Source of the DNA: Welwitschia mirabilis
Taxonomy: Eukaryota > Gnetophyta > Gnetopsida > Welwitschiales
Reading direction: 5' to 3'
DNA length: 43,301 nt
NCBI GenBank assembly: GCA_051453625.1
Contig: JBOZIK010000001.1
Coordinates: 102,790,888 to 102,834,188 of the forward strand
Position 1 is the stretch's first letter. Each line of letters starts with the position of its first letter. Shown piece by piece: positions 18,391-28,129 of this stretch. A model generated the notes under the pieces. It searched no databases. It saw nothing but the letters and a program-made list of their open reading frames with translations, and was not told where the DNA came from. A program made the position numbers and the translations under genes.

Positions 18391-19391
18391 ACTAGGTTCC
18401 CATCGGTTGCCACATTTCCAGCATTCACCCTTCTTAAATTCTTAGTTGGGTCACTGTGATTGGTTGGATGTAGGACCTTGTGTTTGGGCGAGGGGTTGGC
18501 TCGAGTTCTTTATGGTGTTGGGGAAAGATCAGAGAGGGGTTTGAAGTGCACGTTTAGTAGCCTCCACCTTGATCTCTTCTCTTTTTATGAACTCATAAAC
18601 CTCGTCCAAGGTTTGCAACTTCGCCTAGACCACACTTTGTTTAATCTCGTTGTTGAGCCTGCTAATGAAATGGTAGACAGCTGGACTTCAAGTATCAAAG
18701 GATTAAACTTGAGATAACTCACCTTCAAATCCTCAAATCTGTCAATGTAGTCCACCATGTTGCCTTATTGCTTATGGTTTTGGAGCTCATCGAATAGCTT
18801 GAGGGGATTTTTCTTGTCAAATTTGATAAGGATGGCTCATGATAGTTTGTCCCAACTAATGAATGCTTTGCCCACCAAGAAGTTATTATACCATTTCTCA
18901 ACCTTTTGGTCAAAATGCATGGTAGCTATTTCCCTCTTCTCTTGGTCTGAAATCCAATAATGAGTGAAGTAACAGCTGCACTGCCATAACCAAAATTTAG
19001 CATTGTCCCCAGTAAATTTGAGGAGCTCAATCTTAGGACGAGGTAGATGCAGGTGGTGGGTAGTAACTGGCTAGTATAGTGTGGTTGAGAATGTAGGGAA
19101 AAGAGGGGGGTTTGGTATTTGTGCATTAGGTGTGATGGGGTTTAGTATTAGGTTAGGAGAAATGTCATGTGAAGATGAGGTTAAGCCTTTAACCGGATCA
19201 TTATTTGGCATTAGTGACTTTCCTCCCACCTTTTGCTAGCTCAGGGAATTCTAGTCCAATCGAGAACAGAGGTCAGTGTAGTTGCTATCTCGCTCTTCTA
19301 TCTGTTGACTAATTTTCTCAAGTTATTTCTACATCTGTTGTATCAATTCGTAAAGATGAGGCTCCGTGACATAGTTGGTTGATTTGGCCAT
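18391..19391 (-). pseudogene. Chromovirus gag with CCHC zinc knuckle
   Basis: Starts MAKSTNYVTEPHLYELIQQM at 19391, about 40 nt after the PBS, the expected leader spacing. The capsid-like part reads FWLWQCSCYFTHYWISDQEK and KVEKWYNNFLVGKAFISWDK, then NMVDYIDRFEDLKVSYLKFN, the retrotransposon gag pattern. The end reads ECWKCGNRWEPSH, then a stop, then CKPKTLNVIE, a CX2CX8HXC variant knuckle as in plant chromoviruses. Gag packages the element RNA in cytoplasmic particles. Frameshifts and stops break it repeatedly. Confidence 0.9.
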
Positions 19392-19432
19392 GTTTGAGAG
19401 CGGGTATGCGCTAGGGTGTTACCAGAATCAGT

Positions 19433-19444
19433 GCTCTGATACCA
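19433..19444 (-). other. Primer-binding site (tRNA-iMet) of the chromovirus
   Basis: The minus strand reads TGGTATCAGAGC, the complement of the plant initiator-Met tRNA 3' end, located just upstream of the gag ATG. An LTR should adjoin it at 19445 and above, but none is recognisable. Confidence 0.85.
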
Positions 19445-19452
19445 ATTGACAC

Positions 19453-19537
19453 GATCAATGCTCTAATACCAATTATCATGATCATTATAATTGGTATTAG
19501 AGCATCGATCATGATAATTGGTATTAGAGCATCGATC
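19453..19537. repeat. Inverted and direct repeats of the PBS region
   Basis: A 24 bp arm at 19453-19476 is the reverse complement (one mismatch) of 19487-19510, with a 10 bp loop. 19514-19537 is an exact direct copy of 19487-19510. Each unit carries the PBS motif in the form TTGGTATTAGAGC. Confidence 0.92.
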
Positions 19538-19545
19538 GTATCAGT

Positions 19546-20080
19546 CTAGTAACTTTTACATTATCTACTGTGATGCCCTATACCTACACCACTTGCTGAT
19601 ACCCCTCAGAATGGCTATGACTTCTTCCTATAGAACATATTTCTAGGAGAGTTTAAATTCCTTATAGAAGTAAAAACCACTTTTGAGACCCTACCACAAG
19701 AGCCTACTATCCTTAATAGGTACCTATATTTATAGCCTAGAACATCCACTGACAAACAACTATATATCAAATGGAAATTTGCGGGCATAGCTACAAAGCT
19801 AGCATTTACACAGTGCCAAATCTGGGACTTTATTAATGCACCTGAATCACATTTGATTCTAGTTTCTTGGCATTCCATAACCTCACTTGGTCATGGAACT
19901 TTTCACATTGTGAAAGATGTTCTTATGAAGGATTCAATGAGAATAGTAAAACTTGAAAAATTCCATTAATGTTCTTTGTTTTTATAAGAATGTGATCAAT
20001 TTGAAACATCATTGTAATGCTATTTGAATGGCTAATCAAACAAACATTCTCCACGTTATGGCATTGATGAGATCACTAGA
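19546..20080. other. Unassigned stretch
   Basis: Slightly less AT-rich than its right-hand neighbours. A minus-strand frame at 19615-19878 (88 codons, includes SQIWHCVNASFVAMPANFHL) is open but not recognised; nothing beside it supports a gene. Confidence 0.3.
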
Positions 20081-20371
20081 TCTATAATACCCATCTAGAT
20101 CTTTAAAACTAGTAAAACAAAGAGTAAAAACCATGCTGCATAATACTAAGCTATTAGTTCTCTTATTTACAATTTGAAGTTGTAATTTATAAACCTAAGC
20201 AGATAACTAAGGTTTAAAGATCTATAATACCCATATAGATCTTTAAAACTAGTAAAATAAAGAGTAAAAACCATGCTGCATAATACTAATCTATTAGTTC
20301 TCTTAGTTCTCTTACTTATAATTTGAAGTTGTAATTTACAAACCTAAGCAGACAACTAAGGTGAGGGTGCT
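20081..20371. repeat. 140 bp tandem duplication
   Basis: 20081-20220 and 20221-20371 are nearly identical, each starting tctataatacccat and ending in a cagayaactaagg stretch. The second copy has an ~11 bp internal duplication (ttagttctcttagttctc, about 20300). Confidence 0.92.
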
Positions 20372-21285
20372 AAAGGAACTGGAGGCAGAGTTTCTCATAC
20401 TATGTAACATTATTCCCTATATTGTAGTAATAGATGTAGCCCCTTTTTCCATTTATAAAAGCCTTCCATGACACCAGAAATGTCAAATCGTGTAGTGCAA
20501 GTTTCGGCCTTGTGTTCATGACAGCGGTAGCCATTACAAAAGCAATCACTTACCAAACCCTATATTCCCCAAACTATAAGAGATTTCGTGAAATATTTCA
20601 TAAGAAAACCAAAGAAACGCACATCACAAATCCTAAGCATGAGATCTCCATTTAAAAAAAAAGCCAAACCAAATAGAAGCTATAGCTAAAGATTTCTAAA
20701 ATGAATGAGGAGGGTCTGCAAAATCGCTTTTCCTTGATTAAAGAAAAAATAGGGAATCATTTCCATGTACCAGCTATTTAAAGCTTTTAACCTGAAGGCA
20801 CAACAAGGATTAGAGTTTTCTCTAGTTAATTCCATAGTTAGAGTTCATTATCTAAGTTTATAGCCGATCATTGATTGTAGAATTATTGGTGGATTCTTTC
20901 ATGGCTGCTGTGCTGCTGCTCATTTCTCCTCCATTGATTAATGCTTAAGTGTACACTCATAAGGGAATATGATGTTTTGAATAGACTTCGGAAGTATGTT
21001 CTTACCAATCTTTTCACATGATGAAAACCCTAAGAATGTTTTAAACAACCTCAGGGAGTATGTTTGAGAGACCTAAGGATGCTTCTTGTGTTTACAAATT
21101 CCTCCATTTTTGTGCTTTAAGGGTAATTCCTTCTGTGTAGTCTACATCACAACCCTAAACCCTCAGTTTGATAGTACACCTCTACTTCATCTACATTTAT
21201 AGATACTTTGTTTAATATAAAGTGCACTTTGAGGGAATGAATGCAGAATGAATGTGCGATTCAACAAATAAAACTATTATAAATT
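20372..21285. other. Unassigned stretch
   Basis: No gene recognised. Parts are less AT-rich (20490-20560, 20880-20940), but I could not extend any frame with family motifs. No repeat partner was found in the window. Confidence 0.35.
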
Positions 21286-21289
21286 ATGT

Positions 21290-21615
21290 ACCAAACTCTT
21301 TTAAGGTGTTCATTTTGGTAAATGCCTTAAAAACTCAAAATATTTAGCCTCTCAAGTGCGTATTATTAAGGCATTATTATTATAAATGCCATAAAAATAA
21401 CGAAAAAGCTAAAATGCCTCCCCAGTCCCATTAAATTTGTGTACTACATGCATTGAGGTGATAACACGTGGCATATAATTTGAAACTTGTGGTATGCATT
21501 ACATTTATACACTTCATTTAATATGAGATAGAGGGCTGTTTAGCCCACTCCTAAAAATAATTCATAAGGACTTTTAGGGTGTTGGTTTTGAAAAATGCCT
21601 TAAAAAGATTTTCAA
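21290..21615. mobile_element. CACTA-like subterminal repeat region
   Basis: Contains the same short motifs as 5768-6115: ttttaaggtgtt paired with aaatgccttaaaaactc (21299-21338), aaggcattattattataaatgcc (21369-21391), aaaaagctaaaa (21405-21416, also at 6111-6122), and tttagggtgttggttttgaaaaatgccttaaaa (in pieces, about 21573-21605). No CACTA or reverse TIR is found, so the terminus is lost. It abuts the Athila-type relic that begins at 21635. Confidence 0.5.
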
Positions 21616-21634
21616 AATCATCCTTAAGTAAAAC

Positions 21635-23900
21635 CTAGCCATTTATAGTATGAATTATTTGAGAAGACTCAAAATAATTGTAAATATTAAGTCTAGAGTC
21701 ATGAGAAATATGTGATGAGATAGGATGAGAAGTATTTAGCTTATAAGAAGAACATTTAGAGCTACAAATTTCATTAAACCAATCAACCTCTTCAAGATTA
21801 CCTAGTAGTTTCACCATGTTAAAAATATTTAAGTTTAAAGTCATTTTGCCGAATGATATTTTCATTTTACCATTCATATAATTAATAAGGACATTATATA
21901 TTGCAAGGAACGTTATTCCTAAAATTATTAGAACTAAATTGTGTTTTGTCATGTCCATTTCTAAAATAATGCAGTCTATTGGGAAATTATAAATTATGTA
22001 CTTGAACTATCACATCTTTCAACTATTCTTAATAATGAATTCATAGAGTTATTAGCCAATTATAATTATATTTTAGTTTTTTAAGATCATTTAAGCCAAG
22101 TTTATTGTACACATAATGGATAGAATATCAACACTTACTCTTGGATCTAACAAGGCTTGCTTACTGTTCTTATTTCCAATTGTAATGGCTATTGTTGTGA
22201 AATTTAGATCTTTATACTTAGGTAAAAATTTGTTCTAGATAATTATGCTGATCTATTAGGCTAAAAAGGATTTATTATTTATGTTTATGCATCTCTTCAT
22301 TATGTGCATACTCTTAAGGGACTTTATGTGTAAGGGCATATTTTTAATTACTTCTAAAAGAGGCATATTAATTTTAACTTCCTTAAAAATTTTTAAGACC
22401 TCTAGTTGCTATTTTTATACCTTTTCCTTTTTAAGATGTTAGGGAAAAGATAAAGAATATTTATAGGTGAATAAAGGCTTTTCTACATCTTTAACTTTTT
22501 ATTTATTCAAATCTTGGACCAAGGATAAAGGCCCTTTATAAGAAGTTGTGTCTTTTACTTTTTCCTTTGCCTCATCTTTAGATTAACTCTAATTTATACC
22601 TTGGTTAATATCTATGCCATGTTAAACGTGAATAGTTTTGGTTTGTTCTAAGTGGTTTGACCCTTCTTCAATGAAACTAACTTCTTTTGGATTTGGCTAA
22701 GAGCTTATAGGGAGTTTTCTTATTTCTCTTTAGTTTATAATAGAGAGAATCTAGGTTTTGATTTGTTGGAGAATTTATCAAATTGTTTGAGTGATTTATT
22801 TGAGATTTTTAAATGAGAAGGAATGTCACTTAAGGGTTGTTTCATGATTATGATTGGATTAGACTTAGATTTACATGAAATTTTTTACTGATTCCTCAAA
22901 AAGAGTAAATGAAGATGGTTTTTGATAATTAGATGGAAAAGGACAATAGGATGATAAAGGAAATGGATTTCTTGGATGATTACTCTAATTATCTTATTTC
23001 TAAGAAAATTTGGGGTGATTCCTTCACTCATAATTTTATGTATTAGAATAGAGGTTAATTTTCTAGTTTTATCACTGGTGCCCTACTACATTTACTAATA
23101 GTATTCTAAAATAGGGGAATGAAAGGAAACCTAACTTTCTCATGGACATTTATATGGAAAATTAAGCATTTAAGCTTGGTCTCCAAAGGTGAAGGTGAGG
23201 ATGAGGTGGTTGTTTCACTTTTCATATTAATTCATTTATCCTGTTATTAACTTTAAAATTTTTAAAAACTTAAAAAACACTTATGGATCTAACAAGGTGA
23301 TGAAATTTAGGTGGTTTACTAGAATTTTTTAAATTTTTAGAACCCTTGGCTATGGTTTCAAGATAATCTCAACCTTTATCTAAAGGCATGCTAAGGAAAT
23401 ATCCTCTACTTATTATTTCTACTAATTGCCTATTATTTGTATTCAGTCCATCATAAAAGAAGTTGATTTTCCTTTTGGTCTTAAATCCATATTGGGGAAA
23501 TTTTTGTAATAAGTCCTTGTACCTTTTTAGGGATTGGGAAAATATTTTATGATTCTTTTTCTAATAGTTCACTATGTCTTTTCTTGGGGCATTTAGTTTA
23601 TGATTTGGAAATAAGTTAGAGATGAAGGCCTTATTTAGAATAGATTAAGTTCTAATGGAAAAGGACTCAAGGGTGTAAAGCCATGATTTTGCCTTTTCTT
23701 TTAAGAAAAAAGGAAATACAATTAGACTAAGGGTGTCAAATGTATTTAGATATTGAAGTACAGTTAACAACATATGTTTGAATCCCTTAAAGTACAAGTA
23801 TGGATCCTTGTATTCTAAATCATATAAGTCAAACAAAAGTTGGATAGTAAAAGGTTTGAAATTTAACCTTTGCTTTATGGATTATTACACTATACATAAA
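21635..23900 (-). mobile_element. Athila/Tat-type Ty3/gypsy gag-protease relic
   Basis: On the minus strand the gag part reads LEYKDPYLYFKGFKHML, NTFDTLSLIVFPFFLKEKAK and SWLYTLESFSIRTW (23836-23640). It continues through frameshifts as SQSLKRYKDLLQKFPQYGF and INFFYDGLN to about 23300. The family has EDP..HL..F, IRLxLFPFSLxxKAKxWL, then ERFKELLxxCPxHG and FYxGL, so the match is clear. The protease part (about 22230-21635) reads FTTIAITIGN, ALLDPRVSVDILS (family ALLDLGASVNLLP), then LGITFLAIYNVLINY and GKMKISFGKMTLNLNIFN (family LGRPFLATANALINCRxGxMKLSFGNMTLxLNIFN). In this order gag precedes protease; RT and the rest of pol would lie below 21635, where the sequence switches to the CACTA-like stretch. 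Non-functional. Confidence 0.88.
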
Positions 23901-24319
23901 GGTATTTCTAAGCATTATGATTGGAGGTAATCACAAAGAGTTTATTTAGGTTAGTTATTATGGACTGCATTAGCTTGGGCTTTGACCACCTCTTAAGCAA
24001 GGTAGTAGGTAGCTAATTGGTCTATTATATCCTAGTTTAACAATGGTTTATTAAAGGAATATAAAAATTAAGTATATCATTTAGATTTTATTATCATTGA
24101 AATTAGGAGGCCTATGCTCTTTGATTGTTATTTGGATCTTACTGAGAGGTGGAGGCTTGTTTCCTTTGGGTTTCATCATGGGGTTGACTTTATTGTATGT
24201 TTTTCTATTTAAAAAAGGAATAAATTTTATTGAAGGATTTCTATTAATGTCTTAACTCATCATAAATCCAAAAAATGCAAGGTTCAAGATAGATTTTAAA
24301 TACATTTTAAGAAGAATGG

Positions 24320-25340
24320 AGTTAGTTGGGATGGGGGTGAAGGAATGGAGAGGGAAAGGGTGGGAAGAGTAGAGAAGTAAAGTTAGGGTTTGTATTTTAG
24401 GGTGCATGGTAGTAGATACAGGGGTGATTTCTCCTCTAGCACATCTTCCACATGTTAGAGCATTTCCTATTTTGTAGCTTCTCGATGCAAACACTTTATT
24501 GGATGTTTTTTTAAGGCAATTTTTAGTTTTTTTGGTGCACCACATCTTCAATGTGCTTTTAGAAGCGATACTCTATTATTCAAGGTGAAGTCATTGGGTA
24601 CCAAATATTATGCAAAATTAGTGGAGAAAAGAAAATCTCAAAGTTTCTATAACTTAGATTTTGATTTCAAGCATAAAGGAGATACCACTTATGCAAAGAT
24701 GCCCATCAAGTATTAGGTATTTGGAGGCTTATTTTATAAATAGTATAATTGGCAAATTCCAATCCTTAAAAGGACTTTTGTTCATTAAAAAGTGCATCTA
24801 TGGTGTAATTACAATTTTCTACAAGATGCAAGGTAATCCCTCTTAGAGATGGATTAGTACATTTCATTTTTGAGTCTAAAAAAGAAACGAATAAGGTTTT
24901 AGTAGGAGGGCCCTATTTTTTTGGCCATAGAGGTTTATCTCTAACTAAATGGTACCTTTTCATTCTTGACAAACCCACCATTTTTAATAAGATCTTAGTT
25001 TGGATTCATATCTCAAACCCTCACTTAGAGATATGACAACTAGATTTCTTTAGGTAACTTAATGCTATGTTGGGAGAGTTTGTTAAACTTGATAGGAATA
25101 TACATTTAATGGCAAAAATGGCAATGGCTAGAATATGTATTAACATGAAACTAGATAGCTTCAAAGCAGAAAAACTAATCTTGAATACTATGTGAAGGGA
25201 ATTGATTTTTAAGTTAGAAATTAAAAATATTCCATTGCAATGTTTGTAAGTGTGGTGAAAATGGGCATACAATGAAGAAATACAAGACAACCAAGAAAGT
25301 AAAAAAAATGAGTAATAAGAAATCAAGAAAAAAGATTAAA
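24320..25340 (+). mobile_element. LINE ORF1 relic, copy A (DUF4283 plus CCHC knuckle)
   Basis: Across stops and shifts it reads NKVLVGGPYFFGHRGLSLTK, then WYLFILDKPTIFNKILVWIH and ISNPHLE, AMLGEFVKLDRNIHLMAK, MAMARICINMKLDSFKAEK and IPLQCL followed by KWAYNEE. This is the plant LINE ORF1 order: a DUF4283 RNA-binding domain (EExxxVLxxGPYxxxxxxLxLxKW), the VWI+(I/L)xxLPLE segment, (A)RIC(V)xxDL, then the C-rich knuckle (IPLxCxxCxxxGH). Copy B at 28130 carries the knuckle as QCLKCGKNGHMMEK. Copy A lacks about 190 bp that copy B has near 24560. It runs into the 100-N gap, so its ORF2 side is unknown. Confidence 0.82.
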
Positions 25341-25440
25341 NNNNNNNNNNNNNNNNNNNNNNNNNNNNNNNNNNNNNNNNNNNNNNNNNNNNNNNNNNNN
25401 NNNNNNNNNNNNNNNNNNNNNNNNNNNNNNNNNNNNNNNN
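25341..25440. other. Assembly gap (100 N)
   Basis: Exactly 100 N at the 3' side of LINE ORF1 copy A. Confidence 1.
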
Positions 25441-26400
25441 TTATGGTTTATGGTCTCCCTTGATCTGGTGACAATTTCTTGGATGATATAGATCATCAAG
25501 GGTAGCCTTTGTTAAGGCTAAAAGCAAGTAGTATTAGTTCAATTTTGTATTTCATCTAGATTAGTTGCATATTGCATTTTGCATTGTAATTTATTTCTTT
25601 ACATTTGTTATTTATTTCTGGTTCCTGTATTTTTTTTGCAAGGCAATCCAAGTGTTGTTTCATATTCTTCAATGTAAATATGACATTTTGGGTCTACTCC
25701 CACTCATACTAATGTGTTGTATTGTGTGCGATATCTATTTATTTTATGAATGACAGAATCCTTTTGAACTTAATAAACACTGCAACAAGGAGAAAGAAGA
25801 AGAATCAAATTAAATTGTTGTTATTTCTATTATTTTTTAGTTGTTCTAGTCTGTTTTTGCTATTTTCCTTTTTCTATCCTTTGTCATTTATGTCAAAAAA
25901 GCGAGAAATAGTAGTTCTAAAATCAGTTATTATCAGTTATAATTATCATTTATCTTCTTATGAGTATCTTTTAGTTGTACTACTTAAAAATGATTAATAG
26001 AAATGCATTTGGTATCATTTGAATTATCTATTAATGAATAATATATTTCCCATGAACTATGCTTTTTGTCAGATCTATTAATGCATATTATATGACTCTC
26101 TTTAGAAAAATCATTATGAGTTCTTGATTTGAATAAATATGATCATTAGTTTTTTGTGAATCTAATGGGAATTTTCTAAGTGAAAGTTTCTAAATTAATA
26201 TTTTCAAATAAGTATAGTTTACCATCAATGTCAAAGAGGAAGATTATTAAGTTATAATTTGCCAAGTTGATGTTAAACTAACATTTTCTGGTATAGCAAA
26301 ATGTGTTGTATTCCTTGTAGAAAATATTAATCCTTATAGGTTAGAAGCAGCAAATATTTATTACTAGCTATGCTTAAACATAATAGGTTACAGTTCCTCA
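25441..26400. other. Unassigned AT-rich stretch
   Basis: No gene recognised. Frames at 25565-25753 and 25722-25997 are hydrophobic, low-complexity translations of T-rich DNA. No link to the LINE is visible after the gap. Confidence 0.4.
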
Positions 26401-26725
26401 GAGGGGTCAACCTAATTCCTAAGGGATCAATCAAACCTATACTAAGAAGTATCAAAACTAGAGTACTAAGGGGTCGATTATATTTCTAAGGGATTAACCA
26501 GATTCCTGAGGGTTTGACTGGACCTGGGTAAAAATTATTCTCCACCATTCTTCATATGAAATTGATTAGACTAAAATTTGATTGACTAGATCTGGACCTT
26601 ATGTGATCAACCGTATCCCATATTGGGTCAACTGGACATGGAGATGTAAAGAACACAGATCAACTAAAAGAAGATGAGGTCAACTGACTTTAGTAATAAC
26701 ACTTAATGAAGTTGACTCAACATTT
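26401..26725. repeat. Field of degenerate GGTCAACY repeats
   Basis: About a dozen variants of ggtcaact/ggatcaac or the complementary ttgac core, often followed by a ggac/ggacc or attcc group, spaced 15-40 bp apart. Examples are near 26405, 26426, 26472, 26503, 26514, 26580, 26607, 26625, 26660, 26680 and 26713. Such fields occur inside plant LTRs; TTGAC is also the core of WRKY-factor W-boxes. No coding content. Confidence 0.55.
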
Positions 26726-27400
26726 CGAGGTATTAACTAATTGTGATAAAAATGGGATTTTTCTGACCATTGCCTTTTTATTTTTATTTGTTGAAGAATC
26801 AGATCTACTTGTAAAACCCTAAAATGTCTCTTATAAATTCCTTAGCCATAAAAATCTTTACATCTCCTCTTATATCCTTTTTCAAACTTTCTACTTAGAT
26901 GATCATAATCCTTAGTATCAATTGATGAATCTAATAAATCATATCCATTTTAAATAAAGAAGAAGCATTTATTTCAACATGTAAATTATAGAATAAAAAA
27001 AATACATTAGTAAGAACCAATTTCCTAATAATGGTTGTATCATTCTCATTAAGATCATATAAAGTTATTAATCTCAATGTGTAATAATATAATAGGTATC
27101 CTATTTCAAACCTAATTTTGTAATATTTTCCATTCCATACAAACAATTCATCATCATCTATCAAGTCTTAAGGATAGCTTAGTTATACTGACTAATCAAC
27201 ATCAAGATAATTCGATGATTAATCAGTAAGATAACAATGAAAATAAACCTTTATTTAACCTTAATTTAGAGGCATTACTAAATTAATTTATGTATTCTTT
27301 ATCACAAATAATAACCTAAGATTAAAACCTACTAGTAGATAATTGTGTCAATCAACCTAATAAGGAAGTGGACATGAGTAAGATGATTTATACCTTTATT
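26726..27400. other. Unassigned AT-rich stretch
   Basis: Nothing recognised. The 77-codon minus-strand frame at 26931-27164 has no family motif. Confidence 0.4.
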
Positions 27401-28110
27401 AAGTAAAATCTACTAAATTTCATAGAAGGTTCAAATCCATTTAAAGTCGAAGCATGGTTAAGTGGTGTTGAAAAGGTTACAGAAATCTTGTGATGTGATG
27501 AATATGAGAAGGCCTATATCATTAAATTCTACATTCATCAAAAGGTTACTAAATTCTAAAATTTGAAATAAGATCCTAATGTAAGCATACCATCTCATGA
27601 ATATAAGCTTGTAAAATTACTAATATATGTGTTACATATGCATCTTGATAAAGAAGCCAAAGCAAATCTTTCTGTTGATAGTCTTCTTTTCTCTACTACT
27701 ACTAAAGTATCTATGTTTTAACTTAGAATTTTAATAGAGTCTATAGAAAAAGTTAAGATAAAAAAAAATATTAGTAAAGAAAATAAGAAAATAAGAAAAT
27801 AATTCCTCCAAAGGATTTCAGCTTTAAGGGAAATCAATCATAGATGTCTTATCAAAATAAGAATTGAAATTTCAATAACATCAGTAAGAATGATAGCAAT
27901 AGAAATTCCACTCAACATAAACATGCATTATTTAAGATAAATTAGAGTGTCTTTATTTAGAGTTTCATGAATAATTAGCTATAAAGATCTACTTTTAAGA
28001 AAATTACTAGCCAGAACCATTATTCGAATGAATCTAATACTAGATTTCAGTGCTTTAAGTATAAAGGAAATGTTAGAGTCAGAGAATGTCCATTACTTAA
28101 CAAGAGATAT
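27400..28110 (+). mobile_element. Ty3/gypsy gag fragment, plus strand
   Basis: Reads NFIEGSNPFKVEAWLSGVEK, VTEIL, a stop, CDEYEKAYIIKFYIHQKVTK, matching the gag start pattern F.G..DP..AE.WL..(M/V)EK.FE.L.C.(D/E).(E/Q)K...A.F.L. At about 28049-28091 it has CFKYKGNVRVREC, a CCHC knuckle in which the second Cys and the His are lost (family CFKCGxxGHxxxxC). LINE copy B begins about 20 bp later, so the gag may have been cut by the LINE insertion. Several stops; non-functional. Confidence 0.7.
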
Positions 28111-28129
28111 TCAAAATAATAATCAAAGA

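Larger units (their letters stand above)
15425..19391 (-). mobile_element. Ty3/gypsy chromovirus relic (gag-protease-RT tail-integrase-chromodomain)
   Basis: On the minus strand the order is PBS (19444-19433), gag ATG at 19391, CCHC knuckle, protease, the end of the RT, a 100-N gap, a second protease copy, the integrase zinc domain, the integrase core, the integrase C-terminal domain and a chromodomain. Order and motifs place it in the chromovirus branch of Ty3/gypsy retrotransposons, whose chromodomain steers integration into heterochromatin. It is better preserved and richer in G+C than the surrounding relics, so probably a younger insertion. It cannot be autonomous: most of RT and all RNase H are absent, and there are many stops and frameshifts. 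The individual domains are listed separately. Confidence 0.93.

Noticed and set aside
25565-25997. Hydrophobic frames as membrane protein genes
   Set aside because: T-rich DNA gives hydrophobic translations by default; no family pattern and no conserved second copy.
26931-27164. 77-codon minus-strand frame (starts MIDDDELFVWNGKYYKI) as a gene
   Set aside because: No recognisable domain, AT-rich codons, flanked by transposon debris; length is within chance for this composition.
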